A stretch of 37,212 nt of DNA from positions 1-37,212 of the forward strand of contig SHZC01000026.1 in assembly GCA_009692505.1 (NCBI GenBank). The letters are read 5' to 3'. The translations under genes and the position numbers were made by a program. Numbering within the stretch: the stretch's first letter is position 1; each line of letters begins with the position of its first letter. Under the pieces are notes generated by a model that saw nothing but the letters and a program-made list of their open reading frames with translations, did no database searches and was not told the origin of the DNA. This document shows, piece after piece, positions 26,812-34,826 of the stretch. This stretch comes from Myxococcales bacterium (GTDB lineage Bacteria > Myxococcota_A > Bradymonadia > UBA7976 > UBA1532).

Positions 26812-28038
26812 ATGCCGTCATTCGACTTCAAGGGCCTGGACAAGGCCGGCAAAGACATCTCCGGCGTCCGCGATGCCGACAACGAGAAGTCGCTGCGCAC
26901 GATGCTCAAGCGCGACGGCATCTTCCTGACGAGCATCGGCAAGGGCTCAAAAAAGGGCGGCGGGGTGCTCGCCACCGAGGTCGACGTCGCGGCCTACTTC
27001 GAGCGCATCTCCCCTTCTGACCTTGCCATCTTCACGCGGCAGCTCGCCACGTTGACCAAGGCCGGCATCCCCCTCGTGGAGTGCATCGGGGCCGTGGCCG
27101 ACCAGGTCGAGAAGCCCAAGCTCCGAAAGATCATCGGCGAGCTGAAGCAGGACGTGATCGAGGGCTCGAGCCTCGCGGCCGCTATCGGCAAACACCCGGA
27201 GGTCTTCAGCCCCATCTTCACCAACATGATTCGCGCCGGCGAGGCCTCGGGCACGCTGGACCGCGTCCTCACGCAGCTCGCGGAGTTCACCGAGGCGAGC
27301 GTCAAGCTCCGCAACAAGGTCTTCTCGGCCATGATGTATCCGGCCCTCATGGTCGGTGCCGGCGGCCTGCTCCTTGTCGGGATGTTCGTCTACGTGATCC
27401 CCCAGATCACCCAGATCTTCGAGGACACGGGACAAGAGCTGCCGTTCCTCACGCGCCTGCTCATCGGCATCAGCCACGCCATGCGTGACTACTGGTGGGT
27501 TTGCATGCTCTGCGCCGGTCTCTCGATCTGGGGCTTCCGCAAGTGGAAACGCTCCAAGAAGGGCGCCGTGGCCTGGGACCAGCGCAAGCTCGGGTTCCCG
27601 ATCATCGGCAAGCTCATCTTGATGATCGCCATCGCTCGGTTCACCAAGACGCTCGCCACGCTCTTGCGCTCGGGAGTGCCGCTCCTCACGGCCCTGGAGA
27701 TCACCAAGAACGTCATGGAGAACCTCGTCCTCGACCGCGTCGTCGATGAGGCACGAGTCGCCGTCAAGGAAGGGGCGAGCTTGGCAGAGCCGCTGAAACG
27801 AAGCGGGCGTTTCCCCCCGATCGTGACGCACATGGTGGCCATCGGCGAGCGCTCCGGCGCCCTCGAGGAGATGCTCACCGTCGTCAGCGAAGCCTATGAG
27901 TCGCAGGTCGACAATCGCATCTCGACCATGACCTCCCTGCTCGAGCCGATCATGATCATGTGCATGGGCATCACCATCGCGATCATCGTCTTCGCCGTGC
28001 TCATGCCGATCCTCCAACTGAACGACTTCGTCCAGTGA
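26812..28038 (+). CDS. gspF: Type II secretion inner-membrane platform protein GspF
   Basis: The product has 408 residues, a normal family length. It contains two repeated cytoplasmic T2SSF domains (about 68-192, with FTRQLATLTKAGIPLVECI; and about 270-392, with FTKTLATLLRSGVPLLTAL) and three membrane segments near 172-196, 224-240 and 378-400. Each repeat holds the typical GE-rich helix (IRAGEASGTLDRVL; VAIGERSGALEEML). GspF is the polytopic core of the assembly platform and works with GspE and GspL/M. It starts 16 bases after gspE, the largest gap inside the operon, with only a weak G-rich Shine-Dalgarno. The stop overlaps the lspA start as GTGA. Confidence 0.97.
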   Translation: MPSFDFKGLDKAGKDISGVRDADNEKSLRTMLKRDGIFLTSIGKGSKKGGGVLATEVDVAAYFERISPSDLAIFTRQLATLTKAGIPLVECIGAVADQVEKPKLRKIIGELKQDVIEGSSLAAAIGKHPEVFSPIFTNMIRAGEASGTLDRVLTQLAEFTEASVKLRNKVFSAMMYPALMVGAGGLLLVGMFVYVIPQITQIFEDTGQELPFLTRLLIGISHAMRDYWWVCMLCAGLSIWGFRKWKRSKKGAVAWDQRKLGFPIIGKLILMIAIARFTKTLATLLRSGVPLLTALEITKNVMENLVLDRVVDEARVAVKEGASLAEPLKRSGRFPPIVTHMVAIGERSGALEEMLTVVSEAYESQVDNRISTMTSLLEPIMIMCMGITIAIIVFAVLMPILQLNDFVQ

Positions 28039-28577
28039 GATGGGACCGCGCCCTGACGGTCCTCGCCGAGCACCGCGGCTGCACGGTCATCGCGGGGATC
28101 GTCGTCTTGCTTGACCAAATCTCCAAGGACGTGGCGGCGACGCTCCTGTCCGGCTCGCGCCCTTTCAGCTTCGGACCCCTCTCCCTGCACCTCACCCAGA
28201 ACGAGGGGGCCGCGCTCGGCGTTTGGGCCGCCTTGCCGGAGGGGCTTCGATTGCCGCTCATCGTGGCGTTGTCGCTCCTGACCCTGCTCGTCATCTTGCC
28301 CTTCGTCTCGAGTCATCTTCGGCCCGGTGCGGGTCGGGAGGTCGCGCTTGGGCTCATCGTCTCGGGCGCCCTCGGGAACCTCATCGATCGCCTCTGGCAC
28401 GGACACGTCGTCGACTTCATCTCGCTCTCCCCGGTCATTGACCACCTCTCTCCGGTGTTCAACGTCGCCGATCTCGCGCTGCTGTGCGGGACCGGGCTCA
28501 CGCTCTTCAACCTGCGACGCGGCGCCCTCGGTGCCGACGCCGCCGCCATCGCCCCCATCTTCGGAGGTCCCCCATGA
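28035..28577 (+). CDS. lspA: Lipoprotein signal peptidase II embedded in the T2SS operon
   Basis: The product has 180 residues from GTG 28035, which overlaps the gspF stop as GTGA. The frame is open further upstream inside gspF, but that translation is shadow. Family motifs are in order: LLDQISK (Asp27), QNEGAALG (Asn56), GALGNLIDRLWHGHVVDFIS and FNVADLALL. The catalytic aspartate pair is Asp127 and Asp146. Four hydrophobic segments fit the polytopic fold. Relative to the usual 160-170 residues it has a somewhat extended N-terminus and an Ala/Gly-rich C-terminal tail (GADAAAIAPIFGGPP). LspA cleaves signal peptides of lipidated prolipoproteins in the inner membrane. It is not a standard T2SS component. 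No Shine-Dalgarno is visible, so translation probably depends on coupling to gspF. The stop overlaps gspG as ATGA. Confidence 0.93.
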   Translation: MRWDRALTVLAEHRGCTVIAGIVVLLDQISKDVAATLLSGSRPFSFGPLSLHLTQNEGAALGVWAALPEGLRLPLIVALSLLTLLVILPFVSSHLRPGAGREVALGLIVSGALGNLIDRLWHGHVVDFISLSPVIDHLSPVFNVADLALLCGTGLTLFNLRRGALGADAAAIAPIFGGPP

Positions 28578-29002
28578 CGAATCATCGCACCCTCAGACTC
28601 ACGCGTCGCTCTGCCCGCGGCATGACCCTGCTCGAGATCATGATCGTCATTGCCATCCTGGGGCTCATCGCCTCAGTGGTCGTGGTCGCCGTCATGAACA
28701 ATCTGCAGCGCGCCAAGGGGACCACCGCCCGCCTCAAGATCGGCGAGATCCAGAAGGCGCTCGAACTCTACGCCGTGGACAACGAGGACTATCCGAGCCA
28801 ATCCGAGGGCCTCAAGGCGCTCATCTCCCCGCCGGGTGGCGGCCCTGCGTATCTCAAGGAGAAGGACGTGCCGAAGGACCCGTGGGCGCAGGAGTTCATG
28901 TACTTCAACCCGGCGCGGGGTGGCTCTTCCGGCATCGAGGTCGTCTCCAAGGGCCCCGATAAGCAGGAAGGCACCGAGGACGACGTGAAGGCGAAGGAGT
29001 GA
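28574..29002 (+). CDS. gspG: Major pseudopilin GspG
   Basis: The product has 142 residues from ATG 28574, which has GGAGG upstream and overlaps the lspA stop. The longer open frame upstream is Arg-rich shadow. A 16-residue basic leader ends RSARG, followed by MTLLEIMIVIAILGLIASVV: prepilin peptidase cleaves after Gly16 and Glu21 is the +5 glutamate. The globular domain has the GspG pattern (LKIGEIQKALELYAVDNEDY, GLKALI, KDPWAQEFMYFNP). The C-terminal SKGPDKQEGTEDDV resembles the calcium-binding loop of GspG. It is the major subunit of the pseudopilus. The prepilin peptidase gene is not in this window. Confidence 0.97.
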   Translation: MTNHRTLRLTRRSARGMTLLEIMIVIAILGLIASVVVVAVMNNLQRAKGTTARLKIGEIQKALELYAVDNEDYPSQSEGLKALISPPGGGPAYLKEKDVPKDPWAQEFMYFNPARGGSSGIEVVSKGPDKQEGTEDDVKAKE

Positions 29003-29005
29003 CGT

Positions 29006-29722
29006 TTGGCGAGGAGGTCCGACCGTCCCCGCCGAGCCGCGCTCCATGGCCTCACGCTGCTCGAGGTCCTGGTCGTGCTCGGCATTCTCGTGATGCTCAT
29101 GGGTGTGGGCGTCGCGGGGATTGACCGCCTCGGCGGCGTCCGCCTGCGAAACGAGACGAACCGCCTCGCGGCGGTCATCAAGTACACCTTCAATCGGTGC
29201 ACCGCCCTGGGCCTTCACATGCGGCTGTCCATCGATCTCGAGACCGACGCCTACCATGTCGAGGCCTCCGAGACGCCGTTCTACCTCCGCAAGGCTGGCC
29301 GCTTTGAATCCGCCGACGAACTCGAAGAGGAGGATCGCAAGGCCGAAGCCCAGGAGCAGGCAGCCCAGGCCGACGGCGACAGTGATGATCCCAAGGTCAT
29401 CTCACTGCGAAAGGCGGCACAGCGGCGCGCGAAGTTCGTGACGGACGACCTCGTGCCGACCGTGAAGATGGAGGGCGGCACCGGCATCGACAGCCTCTAC
29501 ATCGCCGGCCGGGAGGGCGCCCTGACGTCGGGCACGGTGTACCTGCACTTCTTCCCGAGCGGCTGGGTCGAGCCGGCGGTCCTCTTCACCACGGATGGCG
29601 AAGGCTCGTTTCAGACCCTCGTCGTCCACCCGCTCACCGGCAAGGTCAGCCGCAAGGTCGGCAAGGTCGAGCCCGACCGAGGTTTCGGGGAGCCCGAGCG
29701 GCAAGAGGATGAGGGCCGATGA
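29006..29722 (+). CDS. gspH: Minor pseudopilin GspH
   Basis: The product has 238 residues. TTG 29006 is the start, eight bases after AAGGAG, which overlaps the end of gspG. A 15-residue leader ends ALHG, followed by LTLLEVLVVLGILVML, so cleavage after Gly15 leaves the +5 Glu20. The GspH-type beta-sandwich follows, with an unusual charged insert at about 101-130 rich in Glu, Asp, Ala and Gln (ELEEEDRKAEAQEQAAQ). Typical GspH proteins are about 150-190 residues; the insert accounts for most of the excess. It is a minor pseudopilin near the tip complex. The stop overlaps the gspI start as ATGA. Confidence 0.9.
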   Translation: MARRSDRPRRAALHGLTLLEVLVVLGILVMLMGVGVAGIDRLGGVRLRNETNRLAAVIKYTFNRCTALGLHMRLSIDLETDAYHVEASETPFYLRKAGRFESADELEEEDRKAEAQEQAAQADGDSDDPKVISLRKAAQRRAKFVTDDLVPTVKMEGGTGIDSLYIAGREGALTSGTVYLHFFPSGWVEPAVLFTTDGEGSFQTLVVHPLTGKVSRKVGKVEPDRGFGEPERQEDEGR

Positions 29723-30345
29723 GGCGGGCGAAGGGCAAGAAGGCGTTCACACTGCTCGAGGTGGCCATCGCCATGTCGATCCTCATCTTCGCGCTCACCG
29801 CCCTCATGGGGCATGAGGGCATCGCCATCCAGATGAGCGACTACAGCAATCGGCTCAGCCAGGCCGTCCTGCTCATGCAGGGCAAGCTGCTCGACGTCGA
29901 GTACAAGCTCATCGCCGACGGCATGGACCAGCTCGACGACTGCGACGAGGGGGACTTCAGCGACGAGGGCTATCGGAACTTCAAGTGGAAGGTCTGCGCG
30001 TACAAGCTCGAGATGGGTGAAGGCGTGGTCGATGGCCTCACCGAGCAGGTCATGGCCATGTTCGCCGGCCAAGGCGCCGGGGCCATGGCGGGTGGCGAGG
30101 GGGGGCCCTCCGCCGAGAAGACGCTCATGGCCCAACAGCAGGCCGCGATGGGCGTCGGCATGGTCCCCTCCCTGCTCAAGAACCTCGAGGACAAGATCCG
30201 CAAGGTGCGCGTCGAGGTGACCTGGAAGGACACCATCAGCGAGCGCAGCGTCGTCCTCGAGCGGTTCATCACCTCGCTCGGTGAAGACCGAGTGGGGGCA
30301 CCGGCGGCGGACGGTGACATCGCCGCCGAGCTCAAGCCCGAATGA
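29719..30345 (+). CDS. gspI: Minor pseudopilin GspI with Met/Gly/Gln-rich insert
   Basis: The product has 208 residues, against about 120-130 for typical GspI. The leader MRRAKGKKA is followed by FTLLEVAIAMSILIFALTAL. The +5 Glu is present, but the residue before the cut is Ala9 instead of the usual Gly. Position and the short ferredoxin-like domain (YRNFKWKVCAYKLE ... KIRKVRVEVTWKD) fit GspI. Between about 100 and 155 is an insert rich in Met, Ala, Gly and Gln (TEQVMAMFAGQGAGAMAG, MAQQQAAMGVGM). GspI nucleates the tip complex with GspJ and GspK. Overlaps of four bases on both sides show coupling. Confidence 0.9.
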   Translation: MRRAKGKKAFTLLEVAIAMSILIFALTALMGHEGIAIQMSDYSNRLSQAVLLMQGKLLDVEYKLIADGMDQLDDCDEGDFSDEGYRNFKWKVCAYKLEMGEGVVDGLTEQVMAMFAGQGAGAMAGGEGGPSAEKTLMAQQQAAMGVGMVPSLLKNLEDKIRKVRVEVTWKDTISERSVVLERFITSLGEDRVGAPAADGDIAAELKPE

Positions 30346-31220
30346 GGCGCCGAGGCAAACCGGGCTTCACGCTCATCGAGGTCATGATCGCCTTGGCGAT
30401 CCTGGCGGGCGTGGCCGCGATCGTGTGGCGCAGCATGGCCCTGACCTTTGAAACCAAGAAGCGCGTCAGCCAGATCAACGACCGCTACCACGAGGGTCGG
30501 CAGGTCATGCTGAGGCTCGCGCGCGAGCTCCGGATGTCGTTCCTTCGCGCCGAGCTGCCCGATGAGTTCAAGGAAGAGGATCCGCCGTTTACGACGCAGT
30601 TCCTCGGCGAAGAAGACGAGCTGTACTTCGTGGCGACCGCGCACCTCCGTTTGCACGCCAACGCCCGAGAGTCCGACCAGGCCGAGTTTCACTACTTCCT
30701 GAAATCTGGGGACGAGGGCGAATACGAAGGCAAGACCCTCTATCGGCGGGAGAGCGCGCGCGTCGACCATCGCCCGGATAAGGGCGGGGCGATCTGGCCG
30801 CTGATCCAGGGCGTGAAGGAGCTGAAGTTCGAGTACTGGGACGACAAGAAGGAGATCGCCGACGACGCGTGGAAGCGGTCGTGGAATACCAAAGGCGAAG
30901 ACAAGGATCTGCTGCCTTCCCGCATCCGGATCACGCTCGTCTTGAACATGGGCGACGACCGTCCGGAGATCCGCTTCGTGACTCAGGCGGCGCCGAAGCT
31001 GCGGCGGCCCATCTCGTCGATTCCCCCTGAGCTTCAGCAGCAGATCGACGACGCACAGGCAGCGGCGACGGACCCGAACGTCGATGTCCCCGGGCTCGTC
31101 GAGGGCCTCACCAATCCGGGCGGCCTTTTGGGCGGCGACCCTACCAACCCCGGCGGCGGCTTAGGCGGCGGTCCCGACCCCCTCAACATCGGCAGCGCAG
31201 CTTCAAAGAAGGGGCCGTAG
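30342..31220 (+). CDS. gspJ: Minor pseudopilin GspJ
   Basis: The product has 292 residues. The leader MRRRGKPG is followed by FTLIEVMIALAILAGVAAIV, with Gly8 before the cut and the +5 Glu intact. The globular domain matches GspJ (RQVMLRLARELRMSF, FHYFLKSGDEGE, TLYRRES, VKELKFEYWDD, SRIRITLVLNMG). The C-terminal 50 or so residues form a Gly/Pro/Asn-rich tail with a repeated TNPGG unit (TNPGGLLGGDPTNPGGGLGG), probably disordered and not part of the standard fold. It is a tip pseudopilin that pairs with GspI and GspK. The stop TAG shares one base with the gspK GTG start. Confidence 0.93.
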   Translation: MRRRGKPGFTLIEVMIALAILAGVAAIVWRSMALTFETKKRVSQINDRYHEGRQVMLRLARELRMSFLRAELPDEFKEEDPPFTTQFLGEEDELYFVATAHLRLHANARESDQAEFHYFLKSGDEGEYEGKTLYRRESARVDHRPDKGGAIWPLIQGVKELKFEYWDDKKEIADDAWKRSWNTKGEDKDLLPSRIRITLVLNMGDDRPEIRFVTQAAPKLRRPISSIPPELQQQIDDAQAAATDPNVDVPGLVEGLTNPGGLLGGDPTNPGGGLGGGPDPLNIGSAASKKGP

Positions 31221-32587
31221 TGAGACCTACGCAGACAAGCCCCCCCCGAGCCCGTCGTCTCCGCGGCGTGGCCCTGCTCGTCGTCGTGACAGCGATCGCG
31301 ATCTTGTCCATCGTCGTCCTGGAGTTCTCGAGCTCAGCGAGGGTGCACCTCGATCAAGGCGTCAACCTCCGGGATGAGGCCCGCGCGTCGGCGCTCGCGG
31401 ACACGGCGCTCTCGCTGACGCGGGCTTGCCTCGATCCGAAGGCGCTCGCCGTCTCGGGCATCAGCCTCACGTCCATGATGAAAAACGTCGAGATGGAGCG
31501 CGTCTGCAACCTGCTCCTCGGGATCTTCTCCAAGAGCCGCGTTGATCTGCCCATCGGGGGCTTGTCCTTCGAGCTCAGCGGGATTCAGGGCATTGGCATC
31601 GAGAAGGGTGAGATTGACGAGATCAAGCTCGAGAGCGAGGAGGCGTTCATTGGCCTCGCGGGCCTTCAGTGCAAGAGCCGCCAGGACTTCAACTGCGGGG
31701 CCCGCAAGATCGTGGCGAACCGCCTCCGCTCCGTCTTGTGCGACCCCGAGATCGCGCACGTCTTCGAAAACGAGCAGGCGGACGGCACGCGCTATACCCG
31801 CGAGGACGTCGTCACCAACCTCGTCGACTGGATCGACAGCGACGACAACCGGATCACGCTCAGCCCGCTCTGGGAGTTCCAGGAGGGGGCCGGGGAGAAT
31901 GAAGACGGGTACTACGGCCGCCTGCCCGAGCGGTACAAGGTCAAGGACATGCCGTTGGACTCCATCGAGGAGCTCCGCCTGATCCGTGGGATCAACGACG
32001 ACCTCTACGACTTCTTGAAGGACAAGGTCAGCGTCTTTGCGACGAACCGGATCGACGTGAACCGCGCGTCCGCCGAGGTGCTCGGGGCCATGCTTTGGGC
32101 GGCCTCGAGCTACGGCAAGCTGGCCGAAGGCGAGATTTGCGGCAAGGAGACCGAGGGCACGATCACCGAGATCAAGTCGGCGTTTCGGGCCTATGCCGAG
32201 TGGATCGTGAAGGTCCGCAGCGTGAAGTCCATGACGCTCGCGGGGCTGCTCGGCAAGCCATTCCCGTCCGTCGAGCGATTCCTCGAGACGGCCAAGGATC
32301 CCCTCGCGGCCTACGTGACCGAGCTCCAGAAGGCGGGCGGCGACGCGGCCTCACCGGCCCTCTCCGAGCTGCTCGCGGGCAGCGTCGCCAACCCCGCGAT
32401 CCAAAATCTCTTCAAGCTCATCTGGGGCACGATTAATCAGAACGATCTGAAAGGCGGGTTGACCACCCGGAGCAACCTGTATCGGCTACAAGCACAAGGC
32501 ACCGTGGGCAATATGACCCGACGGGTGTTCTCCGTGCTCAAGGTCGACGGGCAGATCGTCCGCACGCTTTACTACCGGGAGGAATGA
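31220..32587 (+). CDS. gspK: Minor pseudopilin GspK
   Basis: The product has 455 residues from GTG 31220, longer than the roughly 320 of well-known GspK proteins. A 16-residue leader ends RRLRG, followed by VALLVVVTAIAILSIVVLEF. The +5 residue is Val rather than Glu, the normal state for GspK, which caps the pseudopilus. The large periplasmic domain has the GspK pattern: VTNLVDWIDSDDN, LDSIEELRLIRGI and a helix-hairpin-helix-like IDVNRASAEVL. The extra length lies mainly in the domain before VDWID (about 90-190) and in the C-terminal third. Cysteines at several positions could form disulfides. It sits at the pseudopilus tip. The stop overlaps the gspL start codons. Confidence 0.93.
   Translation: MRPTQTSPPRARRLRGVALLVVVTAIAILSIVVLEFSSSARVHLDQGVNLRDEARASALADTALSLTRACLDPKALAVSGISLTSMMKNVEMERVCNLLLGIFSKSRVDLPIGGLSFELSGIQGIGIEKGEIDEIKLESEEAFIGLAGLQCKSRQDFNCGARKIVANRLRSVLCDPEIAHVFENEQADGTRYTREDVVTNLVDWIDSDDNRITLSPLWEFQEGAGENEDGYYGRLPERYKVKDMPLDSIEELRLIRGINDDLYDFLKDKVSVFATNRIDVNRASAEVLGAMLWAASSYGKLAEGEICGKETEGTITEIKSAFRAYAEWIVKVRSVKSMTLAGLLGKPFPSVERFLETAKDPLAAYVTELQKAGGDAASPALSELLAGSVANPAIQNLFKLIWGTINQNDLKGGLTTRSNLYRLQAQGTVGNMTRRVFSVLKVDGQIVRTLYYREE
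32577..32582 (+). promoter_or_regulatory. Ribosome binding site deciding the gspL start
   Basis: GGGAGG lies only one base before ATG 32584 but four bases before ATG 32587. The second ATG, which shares one base with the gspK stop (TGATG), is therefore the better start. Confidence 0.55.
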
Positions 32588-34200
32588 TGAACACGAAAGT
32601 CGTAGGCCTCGATCTGGGCACGCACGCCGTTAAGGTCTGCGAGCTGGTCACGAGCTTTCGCAACACCGAGCTGGTCGGGTTTGCATCCGAGCCGGTCGAG
32701 GTGGGCGAGCACGGTGAGGACAAGCGCCCGACCCTCGAGGCGATGGCGCAGGCCGCGCGTCGACTGCTCGAGCGGCGAGGCCTCCTCCTGGAGCCCATCT
32801 ACACGGCCGTGCCCGCCGACTACGTGACCACGCTCACGCTCGAGTTCCCCTTCTCGCAGCCCAAAAAAATCGCCCAGGTCCTCCCCTTCCAACTCGAAGA
32901 GCTCGTGCCGGTCGAGCTCGATGAGCTCATCTACGATTATCAGGTCCTCAAGACGAACGAGGCGGGCAAGACTCAGGTCCTCGTGGCCTACGTCAAGCGC
33001 GCGCTCTTCCAGTCGTTCATCGAGACCCTCTCAGCCGCGGGCGTTGATCCCAAGGTCGTCGGCATCGGCGCGACCGCCTACGACACCCTCCTCGAATACG
33101 ACCTCCGCGCCATCCTCGAGCCGGTCGCAGTCCTCGACCTCGGTCATATCAACACGGAGCTCGCCATCTTCGACCACGGGGTGCCCGTGCTCGTCCGGAA
33201 CATCCTCGGCGGCGGGCTCGACGTCACGCGAAACCTCGGTTCCGCCTTCCAGGTCGGGATGGAGCAGGCGGAGCGCGGCAAGCTCAGCGAGGGGGCCATC
33301 AGCTTGCCCGGTGATCTCACGCGGTCGCCGTCGGGCGTGGACCCCACGCGCCGCGAGCTCATCGCCCAGGCCTGCCACGCAGCGCTTCAGCCCGTCGTGC
33401 GTGAGGTCAAGCGGTCGCTCGTCTCCCACTCCGATCAGTCTGGCCGGTCGCTGTCCCGGCTCTACATCACCGGCGGCGCGAGCCAGCTCCGCGGCTTGCC
33501 CGAATACCTATCGACCCTGCTCGGCATCGATGTCGTCCCCTTCGACCCCTTGGCCGACGCCCATCACCGGCTCCCCGAAGAGAGCGGGAAGACGCGGCCG
33601 TACGCGGCCAAGGCGCTCGCCGTCGCCACCCGCGCGGGCCTCAGCCGACGCAGCAGCACGGTCAACTTCCGCAAGGGCGACTTCGCGTACACGGGCGACT
33701 TCGGCTTCCTCCGTGGGCGCATCGTGACGCTCGCCGCGGCGGCCGTGCTCGTCGTGCTCCTCGCGGCGATGGTCGTCGTGACCAAGAAGCGTGTTCTTCA
33801 AGCCGAGCACGACGCCTTGACCAACCAAGTCCGAAGCCTCAGCAAGGCGCTCCTCGGTGAGGAGACCGACGACGTGGACCGCATCTTCACCGTCATGATG
33901 GCCGCCGATCACGATGAGGCGAAGCACATCCCCCAGGAGAGCGGACTGCAGCTCCTCGCCGATGTCTCCGAGAGCATCGGCAGCGACATCTCCATCGAAC
34001 TCGACGTCTTCGAGATTGATCTGGAGCGCAAGAAGCTCGAGCTCAAGGGCCGCACCGGCTCCGGCGGAGATGTGGAGCGGCTCGTCGAGGCCTTGGAGCG
34101 GCACCGCTGCTTCAAGAACAAGGTGACGCAGGACAAGCTCGAAAAGACGATGGATGAGAAGACGAAGTTCCGTCTGACCGCCACCTCCCAGTGTTCGTGA
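32587..34200 (+). CDS. gspL: Type II secretion GspL, PilM-like actin fold fused to a periplasmic domain
   Basis: The product has 537 residues, against about 400 for enterobacterial GspL. The cytoplasmic half (about 1-360) has a complete actin/PilM-like pattern: the phosphate-1 loop GLDLGTHAVKVCEL, PADYVTTLTLEFPF, FQLEELVP, VLDLGHINTELAIF and the phosphate-2/adenosine-type YITGGASQLRGLPEYL. One TM lies near 376-398 (IVTLAAAAVLVVLLAAMVVV), then a coiled linker and a periplasmic ferredoxin-like domain to the C-terminus (SDISIELDVFEIDLERKKLELKG, quoted in part: DISIELDVFEIDLE). GspL recruits GspE to the membrane and pairs with GspM. The architecture resembles a PilM-PilN fusion and may bind nucleotide, unlike classical GspL. 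Start choice rests on Shine-Dalgarno spacing. Confidence 0.93.
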   Translation: MNTKVVGLDLGTHAVKVCELVTSFRNTELVGFASEPVEVGEHGEDKRPTLEAMAQAARRLLERRGLLLEPIYTAVPADYVTTLTLEFPFSQPKKIAQVLPFQLEELVPVELDELIYDYQVLKTNEAGKTQVLVAYVKRALFQSFIETLSAAGVDPKVVGIGATAYDTLLEYDLRAILEPVAVLDLGHINTELAIFDHGVPVLVRNILGGGLDVTRNLGSAFQVGMEQAERGKLSEGAISLPGDLTRSPSGVDPTRRELIAQACHAALQPVVREVKRSLVSHSDQSGRSLSRLYITGGASQLRGLPEYLSTLLGIDVVPFDPLADAHHRLPEESGKTRPYAAKALAVATRAGLSRRSSTVNFRKGDFAYTGDFGFLRGRIVTLAAAAVLVVLLAAMVVVTKKRVLQAEHDALTNQVRSLSKALLGEETDDVDRIFTVMMAADHDEAKHIPQESGLQLLADVSESIGSDISIELDVFEIDLERKKLELKGRTGSGGDVERLVEALERHRCFKNKVTQDKLEKTMDEKTKFRLTATSQCS

Positions 34201-34208
34201 GAGGCCCT

Positions 34209-34826
34209 ATGACCGAGACCAGTCGACTCGCCAATCTCTCTGCCTCCATCGAGCGCCTCACGCCCCGCGAGCGCCTGCTCATCGGCGGGCTCGGCGCGGG
34301 CCTCATCGTCGCCATGGTCGCGGTGGCCTGGATCATCGTCGGCGGGCAGCTCACGGAGCTCGAGCAGGGCAACGCCGCCATCTCCGACACGCTCGGCCAG
34401 ATCATGGAGCGAAAGGATAAATACCTTCAGGAGAAGTCTCGCCTCGACGCCGACAAGAAGCGCCTCGAACAGAACGAGCTCAAGCTCGTCAAGCTCCTTG
34501 AGGATCAGGCCGGCGTGCAGGGCGTCACGATCCAGTCTTTCAAGGAGGGCCGCCGGGTCCTGACGGAGAACTTCCGAAAGCGGAAGAAGAACGACCGGGG
34601 TGAGTCCTCCGGCCCGGTCGTCAAGGACCTTGTCGAAGAGAGTCAGACCGTGACCTTGGCCGCGCTCTCGCTCGACCAACTCACGAAGTTTCTTGCTGGG
34701 TTGGAGGGTCGGCCGGAGCCGGTGAAGGTCACGCGGCTCAACATCTCGACCCAGCAGAGCGACCGCCAGCAGCTCCGCGAGGTCAAGCTCACCGTCGCCA
34801 CTTATCGACTCGAGGAGGCTGAATGA
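34209..34826 (+). CDS. gspM: Type II secretion GspM-like protein
   Basis: The product has 205 residues from ATG 34209, four bases after GAGAGG. The in-frame GTG 34191 overlaps gspL and lacks a Shine-Dalgarno. There is a short cytoplasmic N-terminus (IERLTPRERLLIGG), one TM at about 25-46 (GLGAGLIVAMVAVAWIIVGG), a coiled coil (about 48-100) and a periplasmic alpha/beta domain ending VKLTVATYRLEEAE. The layout and position match GspM/PilO-type proteins that bind the GspL periplasmic domain. Sequence conservation in this family is low, so the call rests on topology and gene order. The stop overlaps the gspN start as ATGA. Confidence 0.88.
   Translation: MTETSRLANLSASIERLTPRERLLIGGLGAGLIVAMVAVAWIIVGGQLTELEQGNAAISDTLGQIMERKDKYLQEKSRLDADKKRLEQNELKLVKLLEDQAGVQGVTIQSFKEGRRVLTENFRKRKKNDRGESSGPVVKDLVEESQTVTLAALSLDQLTKFLAGLEGRPEPVKVTRLNISTQQSDRQQLREVKLTVATYRLEEAE

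Noticed and set aside
26947..28017. 356-codon minus-strand frame
   Set aside because: It is antisense to gspF and His/Asp/Glu-rich, consistent with a shadow.
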